From Mycobacterium sp. 1245805.9 (GTDB lineage Bacteria; Actinomycetota; Actinomycetes; Mycobacteriales; Mycobacteriaceae), in contig NZ_LZKR01000226.1 in NCBI RefSeq assembly GCF_001672915.1, forward strand, positions 1 to 48,501: a DNA stretch of 48,501 nt, in the 5' to 3' direction. Positions within the stretch are counted from its first letter, which is position 1; the number at the start of each line of letters is the position of its first letter. The notes beneath the pieces were generated by a model. The model was not told where the DNA came from, ran no database searches, and saw only the letters and a list, made by a program, of their open reading frames with translations. Positions 7,538 to 15,658 of the stretch are shown one piece after another. The position numbers and the translations under genes were made by a program.

Positions 7538-8515
7538 ATGAAGGCTGTAGGTTTCACAGAATTCGGCGGGCCAGAAGTCTTGCAGATGCTGGACGTGGAC
7601 GATCCACATCCGGGCCCAGGGCAGGTGCGGGTGAAGGTCGAAGCGTTCGACGTCACCCCTGCCAACACTTACCTTCGTTCGGGTGTGTGGGATGACTGGG
7701 AAGCGGCGACAAAGGACTGGGAGGGGGCGGCAAGGTTTGCTCCGGACCTGCCGTACTACATCCCAGGTTGGGATTTCAGCGGCACCGTCGACGAAGTCGG
7801 CGCCGGCACCGCCGAAATCCCGGTCAAAATTGGAGATCGGGTTGTCGGCCTGCCGCTCGATCCGTACATCAATGGGCCATACGCCCAATACATCGTGACT
7901 TCGGTTCAGTCTGTGGTGCGGGCACCGACCAACACGGATAACGTGGCCGCCGCCACATTTTTGATGAACGCGCTGACGGCGTACATCGCTTTGGAGGCGC
8001 TATCGCTGCCTCCCGGATCAATCGTCGCGGTGACTGGCGCCGCGGGCGCCCTTGGGCAATATGTGATCGAACTGGGCAAGCATTACGGATTCGAGGTGAT
8101 CGCCGATGCGAAACCCTCCGATGAAGCTTTGGTTCGTGACCGCGGCGCCGATCACGTTGTCGCCCGCGGTGACGATGTCGCGCAACGCATTCGAGAGGTT
8201 GTGCCGAACGGTGTGGACGGGCTCGTCGACTGCGCAGCCCTGCACGAGCTCGTAGTTCACGCTGTCCGCGACGGAGGATCCATCGCCACGCCCCGCTGGT
8301 ACACGGGCGGCAATGATCGCGGCATCACGTGGCATCCCGTTGTTGTTTCCGGCCACACTGCCCGCCGCGACGTTCTGGAAGAACTGCGCGACCTCGTCGA
8401 GGCCGGGGTGCTCAGCACGCCTGTCGCCGAAGTCCTTCCCGCGCACCAGGCCGCGCTCGCACATCAAAAGCTTGAGGCGGGCGGCGTGCGTGGACGCATC
8501 GTGCTCACCTGGTGA
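7538..8515 (+). CDS. MDR-superfamily (quinone-type) NAD(P)H oxidoreductase
   Basis: A zinc-free medium-chain dehydrogenase/reductase of 325 aa. It opens MKAVGFTEFGGPEVL, typical of quinone reductases and enoyl reductases. The GroES-like part includes GWDFSGTVDEVG near residue 85, and the Rossmann part has VTGAAGALGQYVIELGK near residue 167. No structural zinc Cys cluster is visible. The substrate is unknown; quinones or enones are usual for the family. I chose ATG 7538 because homologues start at MKAV. By eye its third codon positions are less GC-rich than those of its neighbours, which may mean later acquisition. It converges on the tetR gene with a 12-bp gap. Confidence 0.88.
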   Translation: MKAVGFTEFGGPEVLQMLDVDDPHPGPGQVRVKVEAFDVTPANTYLRSGVWDDWEAATKDWEGAARFAPDLPYYIPGWDFSGTVDEVGAGTAEIPVKIGDRVVGLPLDPYINGPYAQYIVTSVQSVVRAPTNTDNVAAATFLMNALTAYIALEALSLPPGSIVAVTGAAGALGQYVIELGKHYGFEVIADAKPSDEALVRDRGADHVVARGDDVAQRIREVVPNGVDGLVDCAALHELVVHAVRDGGSIATPRWYTGGNDRGITWHPVVVSGHTARRDVLEELRDLVEAGVLSTPVAEVLPAHQAALAHQKLEAGGVRGRIVLTW

Positions 8516-8527
8516 GCGCCGGGTGCG

Positions 8528-9814
8528 TCACTTGCCGCGGACCGCGACGCCCCGCAGAACCGTGTCGCGGGCATGCACAAGCGCGGCGCGTTTGCCGACG
8601 GCGCGAAGGATGTTCTCCGGTATCCACTGCAGGCCGATGACGCATCGTGCCAGCATCGCGGTGGAGGGGGCGTCGATGCTGATTTCCCCCGCCCGGATGC
8701 CCTCGGAGAGCAGCGATTTCATCTGCCGAAGCCGCGTGGCGTACAACCAGCCGGGGTTGGGTGTGTTCGGCGGCGATTGGCGCATCCACGCGAGCTGGAT
8801 CCGGAACTCGTCGGAAAACCGATCGAGCGCGTTGACGTTGACCCAGCTGAGCGCGTCCAGCTTCTCGATGACCGTGGCATCCGAGCGCAGGACGCTCACC
8901 CAACCGGCCTCCACCTTGCGGCCGAAGGACTCCATGATGGATGCGAGGAGTTCGTCCTTGGACCCGATCACCCGATAGACGGTCCCGGTGCCCAGCCCGG
9001 CCGCCGACGCGATGTCCCGGATGGTGGTGACCTCATACCCCTTGCGGCCGAACTCCGTCCGTGCCACCGCGAGGACGTGGGCCGTCTTGTCGTCGGGATC
9101 CGCGTCGCCGTCGTCCCAGGTGTCGATGACGGCGTTTGCGGCCGCGAAGGCTTTCGACCGATTCAACGCCGCGTCGGTGGGCGGCCGGGCCGCCAATCCC
9201 TGCAAGATGATTCGGCACAGCAGCCCCGCGACCTGGTCGGCCGGGGAATTGTGGCGCATGACGGCGAGCCCGACCTGCAGCATGGTCTGGCAGATGCGGT
9301 CGGCCAGCGTGGGCAGGTCGATGTCGGGTTTGATGTAGCCGCTCCACCTGCCGGCGCGCAGCGTTTGCAGCATCGCCTGTTGGACCGCGGTGGGTGCCTG
9401 CTGCGTCAGTTTCATCAGCTCGGGGTCGTCGCCCGGGCCCTCGTAGAACGACATCTGCAGCGCGGCCCCGTGCCGCACGGCGCAGTTGGCGATCGCCGAT
9501 CCCAGCTCGACGATCTGCTCCGAGGCCGGTCGCGAGTCGGGCTCGTCCAGCCGCGCCAGGGCGGCCTGCCCGATCCGGGTCAGGTCCTCCTGATAGCGGC
9601 GGGTCAGCTCGACCAGGATCGCCTCTTTGGACTCGAAATGGTGATAGAGGCTGCCGGGGAGGATGCCGGCCGCGTCGGCGATCTCCTGCAGCGACGTCCG
9701 CAGTCCGGAGGACGCGATCAACGACGCCGCGGTCTGCAGGATTTCGGTTCGACGGGTGCCGGAGTCGTCGGCGTTGTTTGCCCGGGCGGTCGGCGGACTC
9801 GCGACCTTACGCAT
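8528..9814 (-). CDS. Double-domain TetR family regulator (428 aa)
   Basis: Two complete TetR N-terminal HTH domains lie in one chain. The first is near residues 20-68 (SLQEIADAAGILPGSLYHHF). The second is near 243-292 (IRDIASAAGLGTGTVYRVIG). Each is followed by a helical ligand-binding-type domain. Usual TetR proteins are about 200 aa and dimerise, so this looks like a covalent tandem of two monomers. I chose ATG 9814 because GGGAGGA lies just upstream and because a longer start would be translated through the operator at 9830-9845. It is the only regulator in the island and the best candidate to bind the repeated palindrome, including its own copy B (inference). Confidence 0.9.
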   Translation of the reverse strand: MRKVASPPTARANNADDSGTRRTEILQTAASLIASSGLRTSLQEIADAAGILPGSLYHHFESKEAILVELTRRYQEDLTRIGQAALARLDEPDSRPASEQIVELGSAIANCAVRHGAALQMSFYEGPGDDPELMKLTQQAPTAVQQAMLQTLRAGRWSGYIKPDIDLPTLADRICQTMLQVGLAVMRHNSPADQVAGLLCRIILQGLAARPPTDAALNRSKAFAAANAVIDTWDDGDADPDDKTAHVLAVARTEFGRKGYEVTTIRDIASAAGLGTGTVYRVIGSKDELLASIMESFGRKVEAGWVSVLRSDATVIEKLDALSWVNVNALDRFSDEFRIQLAWMRQSPPNTPNPGWLYATRLRQMKSLLSEGIRAGEISIDAPSTAMLARCVIGLQWIPENILRAVGKRAALVHARDTVLRGVAVRGK

Positions 9815-9829
9815 TCGTCCTCCCGGCCG

Positions 9830-9852
9830 AACCAAATCTTTGTTAAAGGCTA
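9830..9852 (-). promoter_or_regulatory. Island operator copy B upstream of the double-TetR gene
   Basis: AACCAAATCTTTGTTA (9830-9845) matches 9 of 12 fixed positions of GAnCAnATATnTGnTC. On the minus strand a TAGCCT -10-like box (9852-9847) precedes it, so the element would lie on the transcription start. That is expected for autorepression. No good -35 box is visible. Confidence 0.5.
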
Positions 9853-9904
9853 TCAGACGGTGCCGAAAACAAATGCGCTGCACAAAAACGCCGACGGCAC
9901 CATT

Positions 9905-10555
9905 CTAGAGCGCCGGGCCGTCCCAGGTGTCGCGCGCAACCACCTCGTCGACGGGGCGCCGACGCGCCGGCCGGAAGGTGTGCCCGGCGCGCAGGCGGCC
10001 CACCGGGAGCAGGCATCCCTGCGCGTAGGTCGGGGGTATGCCCAGCAGCCGGCCGATCTCCTCCTCGCGGTGCAGGTGCAGCGTCGTGATGCACGTTCCG
10101 TAGCCGCGGGTGTGCAGGGCGAGCTGAAAGTTCCACACCGCGGGGAAGATCGAGCCGTACAGCGTGGCCCGGTGGAACGATTCGTCGCCGTCGATGCGGG
10201 GTAGGTAGGGCTCGTAGCACGGGATCACCAGCACCGGCACCCGGGCCATGTTCTCGACCAGCCACTCGGTCGACGACATGATCCGGCTCTCCGGTGTGCC
10301 GGCGGGAAGCAAATCGGCCAGCAGTTGCCCGCCGACGCGAAGCAGATACGACTCGCGGTACAGCCCGGCGATCTCCTCCCGGAGCCCGGGGTCGGTCACC
10401 ACCAGCCACCGCCAGGATTGCTGATTCGAGCCGTTGGCGGCCTGCAACCCGATCCGCAGGCATTCCCGGATGTCCGCGACGTCGACCGGCGCCTCGAGGT
10501 CGAGAGACTTGCGGGCCGAACGGGTCGCGGTGAGGAGATACTCGATGTCCATCAT
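9905..10555 (-). CDS. Nitroreductase-family FMN oxidoreductase
   Basis: A 216-aa protein of the nitroreductase fold. It starts at MMDIEYLLTATRSARKSLD, where the Arg/Ser-Arg-Lys motif normally contacts the FMN phosphate. It contains ANGSNQQSWRWLVV (second FMN contact) and LHTRGYGTCITTLHLH. Members reduce nitro compounds, quinones or enones with NAD(P)H; some serve in lipid or sterol catabolism. Its start overlaps the stop of the upstream acyl-CoA dehydrogenase (ATGATG arrangement), so it ends a three-gene operon that starts at 12800. Confidence 0.88.
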   Translation of the reverse strand: MMDIEYLLTATRSARKSLDLEAPVDVADIRECLRIGLQAANGSNQQSWRWLVVTDPGLREEIAGLYRESYLLRVGGQLLADLLPAGTPESRIMSSTEWLVENMARVPVLVIPCYEPYLPRIDGDESFHRATLYGSIFPAVWNFQLALHTRGYGTCITTLHLHREEEIGRLLGIPPTYAQGCLLPVGRLRAGHTFRPARRRPVDEVVARDTWDGPAL

Positions 10556-11658
10556 GGGCCCCTGTTGGCAAGGCGCGCACCGACTTCGGTGAGGTAGCGG
10601 TCCGGCCCACCGAGAAGTTCGCTCCAGCTCAGCAGGCGCTTGAGGTAGAGATGGGCGTCGTGTTCCCAGGTGTAGCCGATGCCGCCGAACACCTGGATGG
10701 CGGTGTCGCCCACGGTCGCCAGTCGCCCGGCGAACGCCTTCGCCCGCAGCGCAGCGAGATGGCGTTCGTCGCTAGCGGCGTTGTCCGCCGCCCACAGCGC
10801 GTGGATCACGCCGCTGCGGGCCAGCTCGACGGTCTCGTACATGTCGACGCACAGGTGTTGGACCGCCTGAAACGAGCCGATGACCTGGCCGAATTGCTTT
10901 CTGACCTTTGCGTATTCGACGGCCAGGTGCATGACCGCCCGCGCGGCGCCCAGCGCGTCGGCGGCGGTGGCGATGAGGACGTCGTCGGTCACGGCCGCAA
11001 CGTCGTCCGGCGACGCGGTGGCCAGCCGGTGCGCGGACGCCCCGTCGAGCTCGACGCGAAAACGCTTGCGGGTCTGGTCGATACCGCGCTCGGGCGTCAC
11101 GGAAACCCCGGACGAGCCGGTTTTCAGCGCGTACAGACCGAGGCCGGCCGGGTCCTGTGCGAGCACCAGCAAGGTGTCGGCCGCCGCGGCGTCGGGCACG
11201 CCGGCTATCCCGCCCCGCACGGTGCTGTCCCCGCCACTCCCGGCCGCCTCGACGGCGGCCTCCGCGTCCAGGAAGCCGACGGTGGCGATGGTGCTGCCGT
11301 CGGCGATCCCGGCTAAAATCGTTGCGCCGCTGGCATTATCGCCGATCCGGGTCAGTGCGCGCGCCGCGGCCACCGCGCTCGACAGCCACGGCCCCGGGTG
11401 CAGGGCCGCGCCAAGCTCCTCGGCCACCACCCCCGCCTCGACCATCGTCATCCCGGCCCCGCCGTGCTCCTCGGGCACCAGCAGACCGGTCACACCGAGG
11501 TCGGCCAGCCCGCGCCAGACCGCCTCGGCTTTACCGTCCATGCCCGTCGGATCGTCGAGCAGCGCCCGCACATGCCCCGAAATCGGCGCCTTCTCAGCGA
11601 GGAAGCGCCGCGTGGTGTCGCGCAGCGCGACCTGCTCGTCCGTGAGTTCGAGGTTCAT
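10552..11658 (-). CDS. Acyl-CoA dehydrogenase, second (beta-like) subunit
   Basis: A 368-aa FadE-type flavoprotein starting MNLELTDEQVALRDTTRRF. It has the C-terminal IGYTWEHDAHLY signature seen in the partner subunits of mycobacterial heteromeric acyl-CoA dehydrogenases. In those enzymes two adjacent fadE genes make an alpha2beta2 tetramer that acts on steroid or branched side-chain CoA esters. The start ATG overlaps the upstream fadE stop (AAAATGA), a sign of translational coupling and fixed stoichiometry. The exact substrate cannot be read from the sequence. Confidence 0.9.
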   Translation of the reverse strand: MNLELTDEQVALRDTTRRFLAEKAPISGHVRALLDDPTGMDGKAEAVWRGLADLGVTGLLVPEEHGGAGMTMVEAGVVAEELGAALHPGPWLSSAVAAARALTRIGDNASGATILAGIADGSTIATVGFLDAEAAVEAAGSGGDSTVRGGIAGVPDAAAADTLLVLAQDPAGLGLYALKTGSSGVSVTPERGIDQTRKRFRVELDGASAHRLATASPDDVAAVTDDVLIATAADALGAARAVMHLAVEYAKVRKQFGQVIGSFQAVQHLCVDMYETVELARSGVIHALWAADNAASDERHLAALRAKAFAGRLATVGDTAIQVFGGIGYTWEHDAHLYLKRLLSWSELLGGPDRYLTEVGARLANRGP

Positions 11659-12800
11659 TTTCGGGGCAATCCCAGCACGCGCTGCGCGGTGATGTTTTTG
11701 TTGATCTGGGTCGTGCCGCCCGCGATCGTGAGCGAGCGCGACGTCAGGCGGTAGCTCGCCCACGCGGCGTTGCTGCCGTGACTGCCGAGCACGTCGAACG
11801 CCAGGGCGGCCATGTCCTGCCCGATCTCACCCCACACCGTCTTGGCCAGGCTGGCCGACGCGAACGGGTCGCCGCCGTGCAGCGTCGCGGAGATCGACCG
11901 CTGGCACAGCACCTCGAGATACTTGATGCGAACGGCGATTTCGCCGAGGCGCCGCAGTACTACCGGGTCGTCCAGGGCGTCGCTTTGAGCGGCGAAGTCG
12001 TCGACCAACTCTTCCAGCCTCACCTGCATCTCGGCGTACAGCCGCGCCGCCCCGGCGCGCTCATGGCTCAGGGTGGTGGTGGCCACCTGCCAGCCGGCGT
12101 TCAGCGGCCCCAGCAACGCGTCGGCCGGCACGCGGACGTCGTGAAAGAACACCTCGGCGAAATCGGCATCGCCGTTGAGCGTCACGAGCGGGCGGACCTC
12201 GATGCCGGGCAGCGACATGTCGACGATGAGGCAGGAGATCCCCTGGTGCTTCGGGGCGTCGGGATCGGTGCGCACGTAGAGCTGACACCAGTCCGCCCGG
12301 TGGCCGAGCGAGGTCCAGATCTTCTGGCCGTTGACGACGAAGTCGTCACCGTCACGCACCGCCCGGGTGCGCAGCGCGGCGAGGTCCGATCCGGCCTCGG
12401 GCTCCGACATTCCCTGGCACCAGATGTCGTCGGCGCGCATCATGCGGGGGAGCAGCGTCGTCTTCTGCTCTTCGGTGCCGTACTGCATGATCGCAGGCGC
12501 GATGTTGTTCAGCCCAATGACGTTGAGCGGCATAGGCGCCCGTGCCCGGGTGGTTTCCTCCGTGTAGACAAGTTGCTCGAGAACGGTCGCCCCGCGGCCG
12601 CCGTATTCGCGGGGCCAGGACACCGCGGCCCATCCCGCGTCGGCCATGGTCTGGTTCCAGGCGCGCAGCATTTCGAATGCCGCGCCGTCGCGGCCGGAGG
12701 GTCGTCGGGCGGCGATCAGCTCGTCGGTCAGGTTCGCGGACAGCCAGTCACGCAGCTCGGCGCGGAACTGTTCCACTTCCGCGGGGTAGGAGAAGTCCAT
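11655..12800 (-). CDS. Acyl-CoA dehydrogenase, first (alpha-like) subunit
   Basis: A 381-aa acyl-CoA dehydrogenase. It has the FAD/substrate motifs WCQGMSEPEAGSDLA and WTSLGHRADWC, and the C-terminal AGGTTQINKNITAQRVLGLP loop that binds FAD across the dimer. I chose ATG 12800 (MDFSYPAEVEQF) because it lies at the predicted start of transcription, seven bases after the TAGTGT -10 box: a leaderless message. The GTG at 12812 falls inside that -10 box and can hardly be translated. It heads the operon fadE-fadE-nitroreductase and is controlled by operator copy C. Confidence 0.92.
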   Translation of the reverse strand: MDFSYPAEVEQFRAELRDWLSANLTDELIAARRPSGRDGAAFEMLRAWNQTMADAGWAAVSWPREYGGRGATVLEQLVYTEETTRARAPMPLNVIGLNNIAPAIMQYGTEEQKTTLLPRMMRADDIWCQGMSEPEAGSDLAALRTRAVRDGDDFVVNGQKIWTSLGHRADWCQLYVRTDPDAPKHQGISCLIVDMSLPGIEVRPLVTLNGDADFAEVFFHDVRVPADALLGPLNAGWQVATTTLSHERAGAARLYAEMQVRLEELVDDFAAQSDALDDPVVLRRLGEIAVRIKYLEVLCQRSISATLHGGDPFASASLAKTVWGEIGQDMAALAFDVLGSHGSNAAWASYRLTSRSLTIAGGTTQINKNITAQRVLGLPRK

Positions 12801-12808
12801 TTTTCCGG

Positions 12809-12837
12809 ACACTACGTTGGAGCAGATATTAGGTCAA
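12809..12837 (-). promoter_or_regulatory. Promoter with island operator, copy C
   Basis: Minus-strand TTGACC (12837-12832) and TAGTGT (12814-12809) are 17 bp apart. The operator GAGCAGATATTAGGTC (12820-12835) fills the spacer and matches 11 of 12 fixed consensus positions. The predicted transcript starts at the ATG at 12800. Confidence 0.7.
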
Positions 12838-13812
12838 CTACTCCCCTCGGGGCTCGGGGAACGCGACATCCGCGTTGTCGGGCATCGCGCTGATGCCCCG
12901 CCGCGCACACACTTCCAGCACCTCGTCGACGATCGAGGTGGGCACCATGAATTTCTCCGTCGACGACATCTGCTCGAGATGAGCCTCGATGTCCTCGGCG
13001 GTCGGCCGGCTGTCGGCGTCCGCCAGCCAGCCCTCGCTGAGGCCGACGAACACTCGCGCGTAGCGTCCGGCGGAGGCCGAATAGTTGCGGTGGGTGAACG
13101 TGCAGGCGGTGCTGGCGAGGAACGTCACCAGCGGCACGACGAGTTCGGGCCGAATGGCGCGCATGAAGCCGGATTCGGCGAGGAACTTCTCGTCGCCGAC
13201 GGTCTCGGTGACCATGCGCGAAAACCCGGTCGGCATAACGGAATTGGCGAGTATTCCGTGCGCCTCGCCCTCGATCGCGATCACGTTGGTCAGCCCGACC
13301 AGGCCTGCCTTGGCCGCGGCGTAGTGAGCCTCCATCGGCTGACCGAAGATCCCGGCGGACGACGAGATGAACACGAATCTCCCGCCGTCGCCCTTTTTCA
13401 TCACGCGGTAGGCGGGCTGAGACAAATAGAAGCCGCCGTCGAGATGCACGCGCAGCATCCGCGTCCACTCTTCGGGCGACAGGTCTTCGAACGGCACGCT
13501 GCCGAAGATTCCCGCGTTGCTCACGACCGCGTCGAGCCGCCCGAACGCGCCCACGGCCGCGTCGACGATCGCGTGCCCGCCTTCGGGACTGTCGACCGAG
13601 TCATAGGAGGCGATCGCCGTTCCGCCCGCCTTGATGATCTCGTCGACCACCTCGTCGGCGACACGAGCGTCGGCGCCGTCCCCGCGCATGGTGCCGCCGA
13701 GGTCGTTGACCACCACCGCGGCGCCCCGGCGGGCCAGGTCCAGCGCGTACAGCCGGCCGAGTCCGCGGCCCGCGCCGGTGACCACCGCCACCCGGTCGGT
13801 GAAGTCAATCAT
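12838..13812 (-). CDS. SDR family dehydrogenase, MFE-2/17-beta-HSD4-like (324 aa)
   Basis: The N-terminal 250 residues form a classical SDR: VVTGAGRGLGRLYA cofactor loop, VVVNDLGG acidic turn, SNAG, FISSSAGIFG, and the catalytic YAAAK in HYAAAKAG. The AGRGLGR-NDLGG pattern is that of (3R)-hydroxyacyl-CoA dehydrogenases of multifunctional enzyme type 2. A C-terminal extension of about 70 residues (ADSRPTAEDIEAHLEQM) is also typical of that group. A role in the 3-hydroxyacyl-CoA step after the adjacent acyl-CoA dehydrogenases is a reasonable inference. Translation starts at ATG 13812 after an AGGAG site; the transcript would begin near 13865 under operator copy D. Confidence 0.9.
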   Translation of the reverse strand: MIDFTDRVAVVTGAGRGLGRLYALDLARRGAAVVVNDLGGTMRGDGADARVADEVVDEIIKAGGTAIASYDSVDSPEGGHAIVDAAVGAFGRLDAVVSNAGIFGSVPFEDLSPEEWTRMLRVHLDGGFYLSQPAYRVMKKGDGGRFVFISSSAGIFGQPMEAHYAAAKAGLVGLTNVIAIEGEAHGILANSVMPTGFSRMVTETVGDEKFLAESGFMRAIRPELVVPLVTFLASTACTFTHRNYSASAGRYARVFVGLSEGWLADADSRPTAEDIEAHLEQMSSTEKFMVPTSIVDEVLEVCARRGISAMPDNADVAFPEPRGE

Positions 13813-13851
13813 GGTGCGCTCCTTGGCAAGTGCGACCGACCCCTGGCGCGA

Positions 13852-13900
13852 TTGACCGCAGGTGGAACCGGACCCTACGCTGGAACAGATATTTGGTCAA
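13852..13900. promoter_or_regulatory. Divergent promoters sharing island operator, copy D
   Basis: The operator GAACAGATATTTGGTC (13883-13898) matches all 12 fixed positions of the consensus. On the minus strand it fills the spacer between TTGACC (13900-13895) and TAGGGT (13877-13872), serving the SDR gene at 13812. On the plus strand TTGACC (13852-13857) and TACGCT (13876-13881) form a promoter for the VWA gene, whose start would fall within the same operator. Confidence 0.7.
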
Positions 13901-13925
13901 TAACGCTCGGTTGATGCGGGGGTCG

Positions 13926-15608
13926 ATGGCAAACGACACGCGATTGCAGGCCCTCGGCATGTTCGCGTCCGCGCTCGCGGGCCGGGCCGTGGCGGTCGCC
14001 GAACTGCGACCGGGTGAACCCGCGTGGACGGACGGCCAGACGATCCACGTCGATGCCGCGCGGGCTGTCAACGCGATCGCCGTGCAGGCCTCGATGATCG
14101 CGGCCGGCAGCCTGGAGCCCGACGTCGTGCGTTCCCTGGTGCGTCGCCCCCGGCTGGCCAGGCGCTACCTGACGGTCGAGGGCCACCGCGCGCTCGTCGC
14201 CAACGCCGCCGTGTTGCCGGGCAGCCTGGCGTTGGGAGACCGTGACATCGCGAGCCGCACCGACTCGCCTGCAGCGTCGCTGCGGATCGCCGAGGGGCGG
14301 GCGGCGGTCGACGACCCGGCGCCGGAGTTCGGCGTGATCCGCGCGGCCAAGGTGTTGGCGGTGTCCTCGCGGGCGGCCAAACAAGAAGAGGCCAACCCGC
14401 AGCACGTCCCGCGCGGCCAGGCGCGGCAACTCGCCGAACTGGACGACGCGCAGGTCGACGACTCCGACGACCCGGACCTGTTCAGCAGCCCCGTCGGCGG
14501 GGGCGGCTTCATCGGCAAGTGGTTGAAGAAAATGCTGTCGTCCGCGCGTAAGACCGGCAGCGGGGGCGGACCGCCCGGCGCGGATACCCGTACGCACCGG
14601 ACGAATTCCGCGAACCGCGGCCTACACGCCGTCGCGTCGCTGGCGTCTACATCGGCCGAGGACGTCGACGACGACGGAGCTAAACCCACCGACGGTGTGA
14701 GCTATCCAGAATGGGACTTCGCGCGCAAGAGCTATCGGCCCGCATGGTGCACGGTCCGCGAGGTCGAGCCGACGATTAAGGCCTCGGCGACTCAGGCCAT
14801 CGAAGCCGCCATCGGCGTGCGGCGCCCGTTGTCGCGGCTCGGGATGGGTCTGCACCGGCGCCACCGCCAGTCGCAGGGCGACGACATCGACATCGACGCG
14901 GCGGTGGAGGCCCGCGTCGAGGTGCTGGCCGGCTCGGTGCCCGACGAGGCGGTCTACCTCGACAGCCTGCGCCGCCGGCGCGACCTGTCGGTGTTGCTGC
15001 TGCTCGACGTGTCGGGGTCGGCGGCGGAACCCGGCACGGTGGGGCGGACGGTGCACGAGCAACAGCGTGCCGCGGCCGCCAACCTCGCCGTCGCGCTCCA
15101 TGACCTCGGCGACCGCGTCGCGCTGTACGCCTATTACTCGCAGGGCCGGCGCGCGGTGAGCATGATGCCCGTCAAGCGATTCGACGACCACCTCGACTCC
15201 CTGGTCATGAGGCGGCTCAACAGCCTGGAACCCGGCGCGTTCTCCCGCCTCGGCGCGGCCATCCGCCACGGTGCGGCGGTCCTCGAGGCGCGCGGCGGTA
15301 CGTCACGGCGGCTGCTGGTGGTGCTGTCCGACGGGCTCGCGTACGACCACGGGTACGAGCGACCCTACGGCGCCGCGGACGCCCGCCGCGCCTTGGCCGA
15401 AGCCCGCCGGCGCGGCACCGGCTGCGTGTGCCTGACCATCGGCGCCGGGACCGACGTGGCGTCGCTGCGCAGGGTGTTCGGCAGCACCGCGCACGCGACG
15501 ATCGCGCGCCCGGATCAACTCGCCGGTGTCATCGGACCGCTGTTCCGGTCCGCGCTGCGCTCGGCCGAGGTGCGCCGCCGGACGACCGCGAGCGCGCCCG
15601 CTCGTTGA
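13926..15608 (+). CDS. VWA-domain protein, NorD/CoxE/CbbO-like (560 aa)
   Basis: The C-terminal third is a von Willebrand A domain with the MIDAS signature DVSGS near residue 361. It is followed by LVVLSDGLAYDHGYE, as in NorD/CbbO proteins that partner MoxR-type AAA+ ATPases. The N-terminal part is Ala-rich and helical (MANDTRLQALGMFASAL) with an acidic/Gly-rich linker near residues 175-230. Known pairs of this kind activate or insert metal into enzymes such as nitric oxide reductase, Rubisco or CO dehydrogenase. None of those is encoded here, so the client is open. I chose ATG 13926 because upstream codons run through the operator. The MoxR partner follows 51 bp downstream with its own promoter. 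Confidence 0.88.
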   Translation: MANDTRLQALGMFASALAGRAVAVAELRPGEPAWTDGQTIHVDAARAVNAIAVQASMIAAGSLEPDVVRSLVRRPRLARRYLTVEGHRALVANAAVLPGSLALGDRDIASRTDSPAASLRIAEGRAAVDDPAPEFGVIRAAKVLAVSSRAAKQEEANPQHVPRGQARQLAELDDAQVDDSDDPDLFSSPVGGGGFIGKWLKKMLSSARKTGSGGGPPGADTRTHRTNSANRGLHAVASLASTSAEDVDDDGAKPTDGVSYPEWDFARKSYRPAWCTVREVEPTIKASATQAIEAAIGVRRPLSRLGMGLHRRHRQSQGDDIDIDAAVEARVEVLAGSVPDEAVYLDSLRRRRDLSVLLLLDVSGSAAEPGTVGRTVHEQQRAAAANLAVALHDLGDRVALYAYYSQGRRAVSMMPVKRFDDHLDSLVMRRLNSLEPGAFSRLGAAIRHGAAVLEARGGTSRRLLVVLSDGLAYDHGYERPYGAADARRALAEARRRGTGCVCLTIGAGTDVASLRRVFGSTAHATIARPDQLAGVIGPLFRSALRSAEVRRRTTASAPAR

Positions 15609-15633
15609 AACAAACATCTGTTCCGGATAGGCT
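15605..15633 (+). promoter_or_regulatory. Promoter with island operator, copy E
   Basis: TTGAAA (15605-15610) and TAGGCT (15628-15633) are exactly 17 bp apart. The element AAACAAACATCTGTTC (15608-15623) matches 10 of 12 fixed positions. It begins in the last codons of the VWA gene and should drive the MoxR-type gene at 15659. Confidence 0.6.
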
Positions 15634-15658
15634 CCAACCAACTGGCGGAAGGGAAGCC

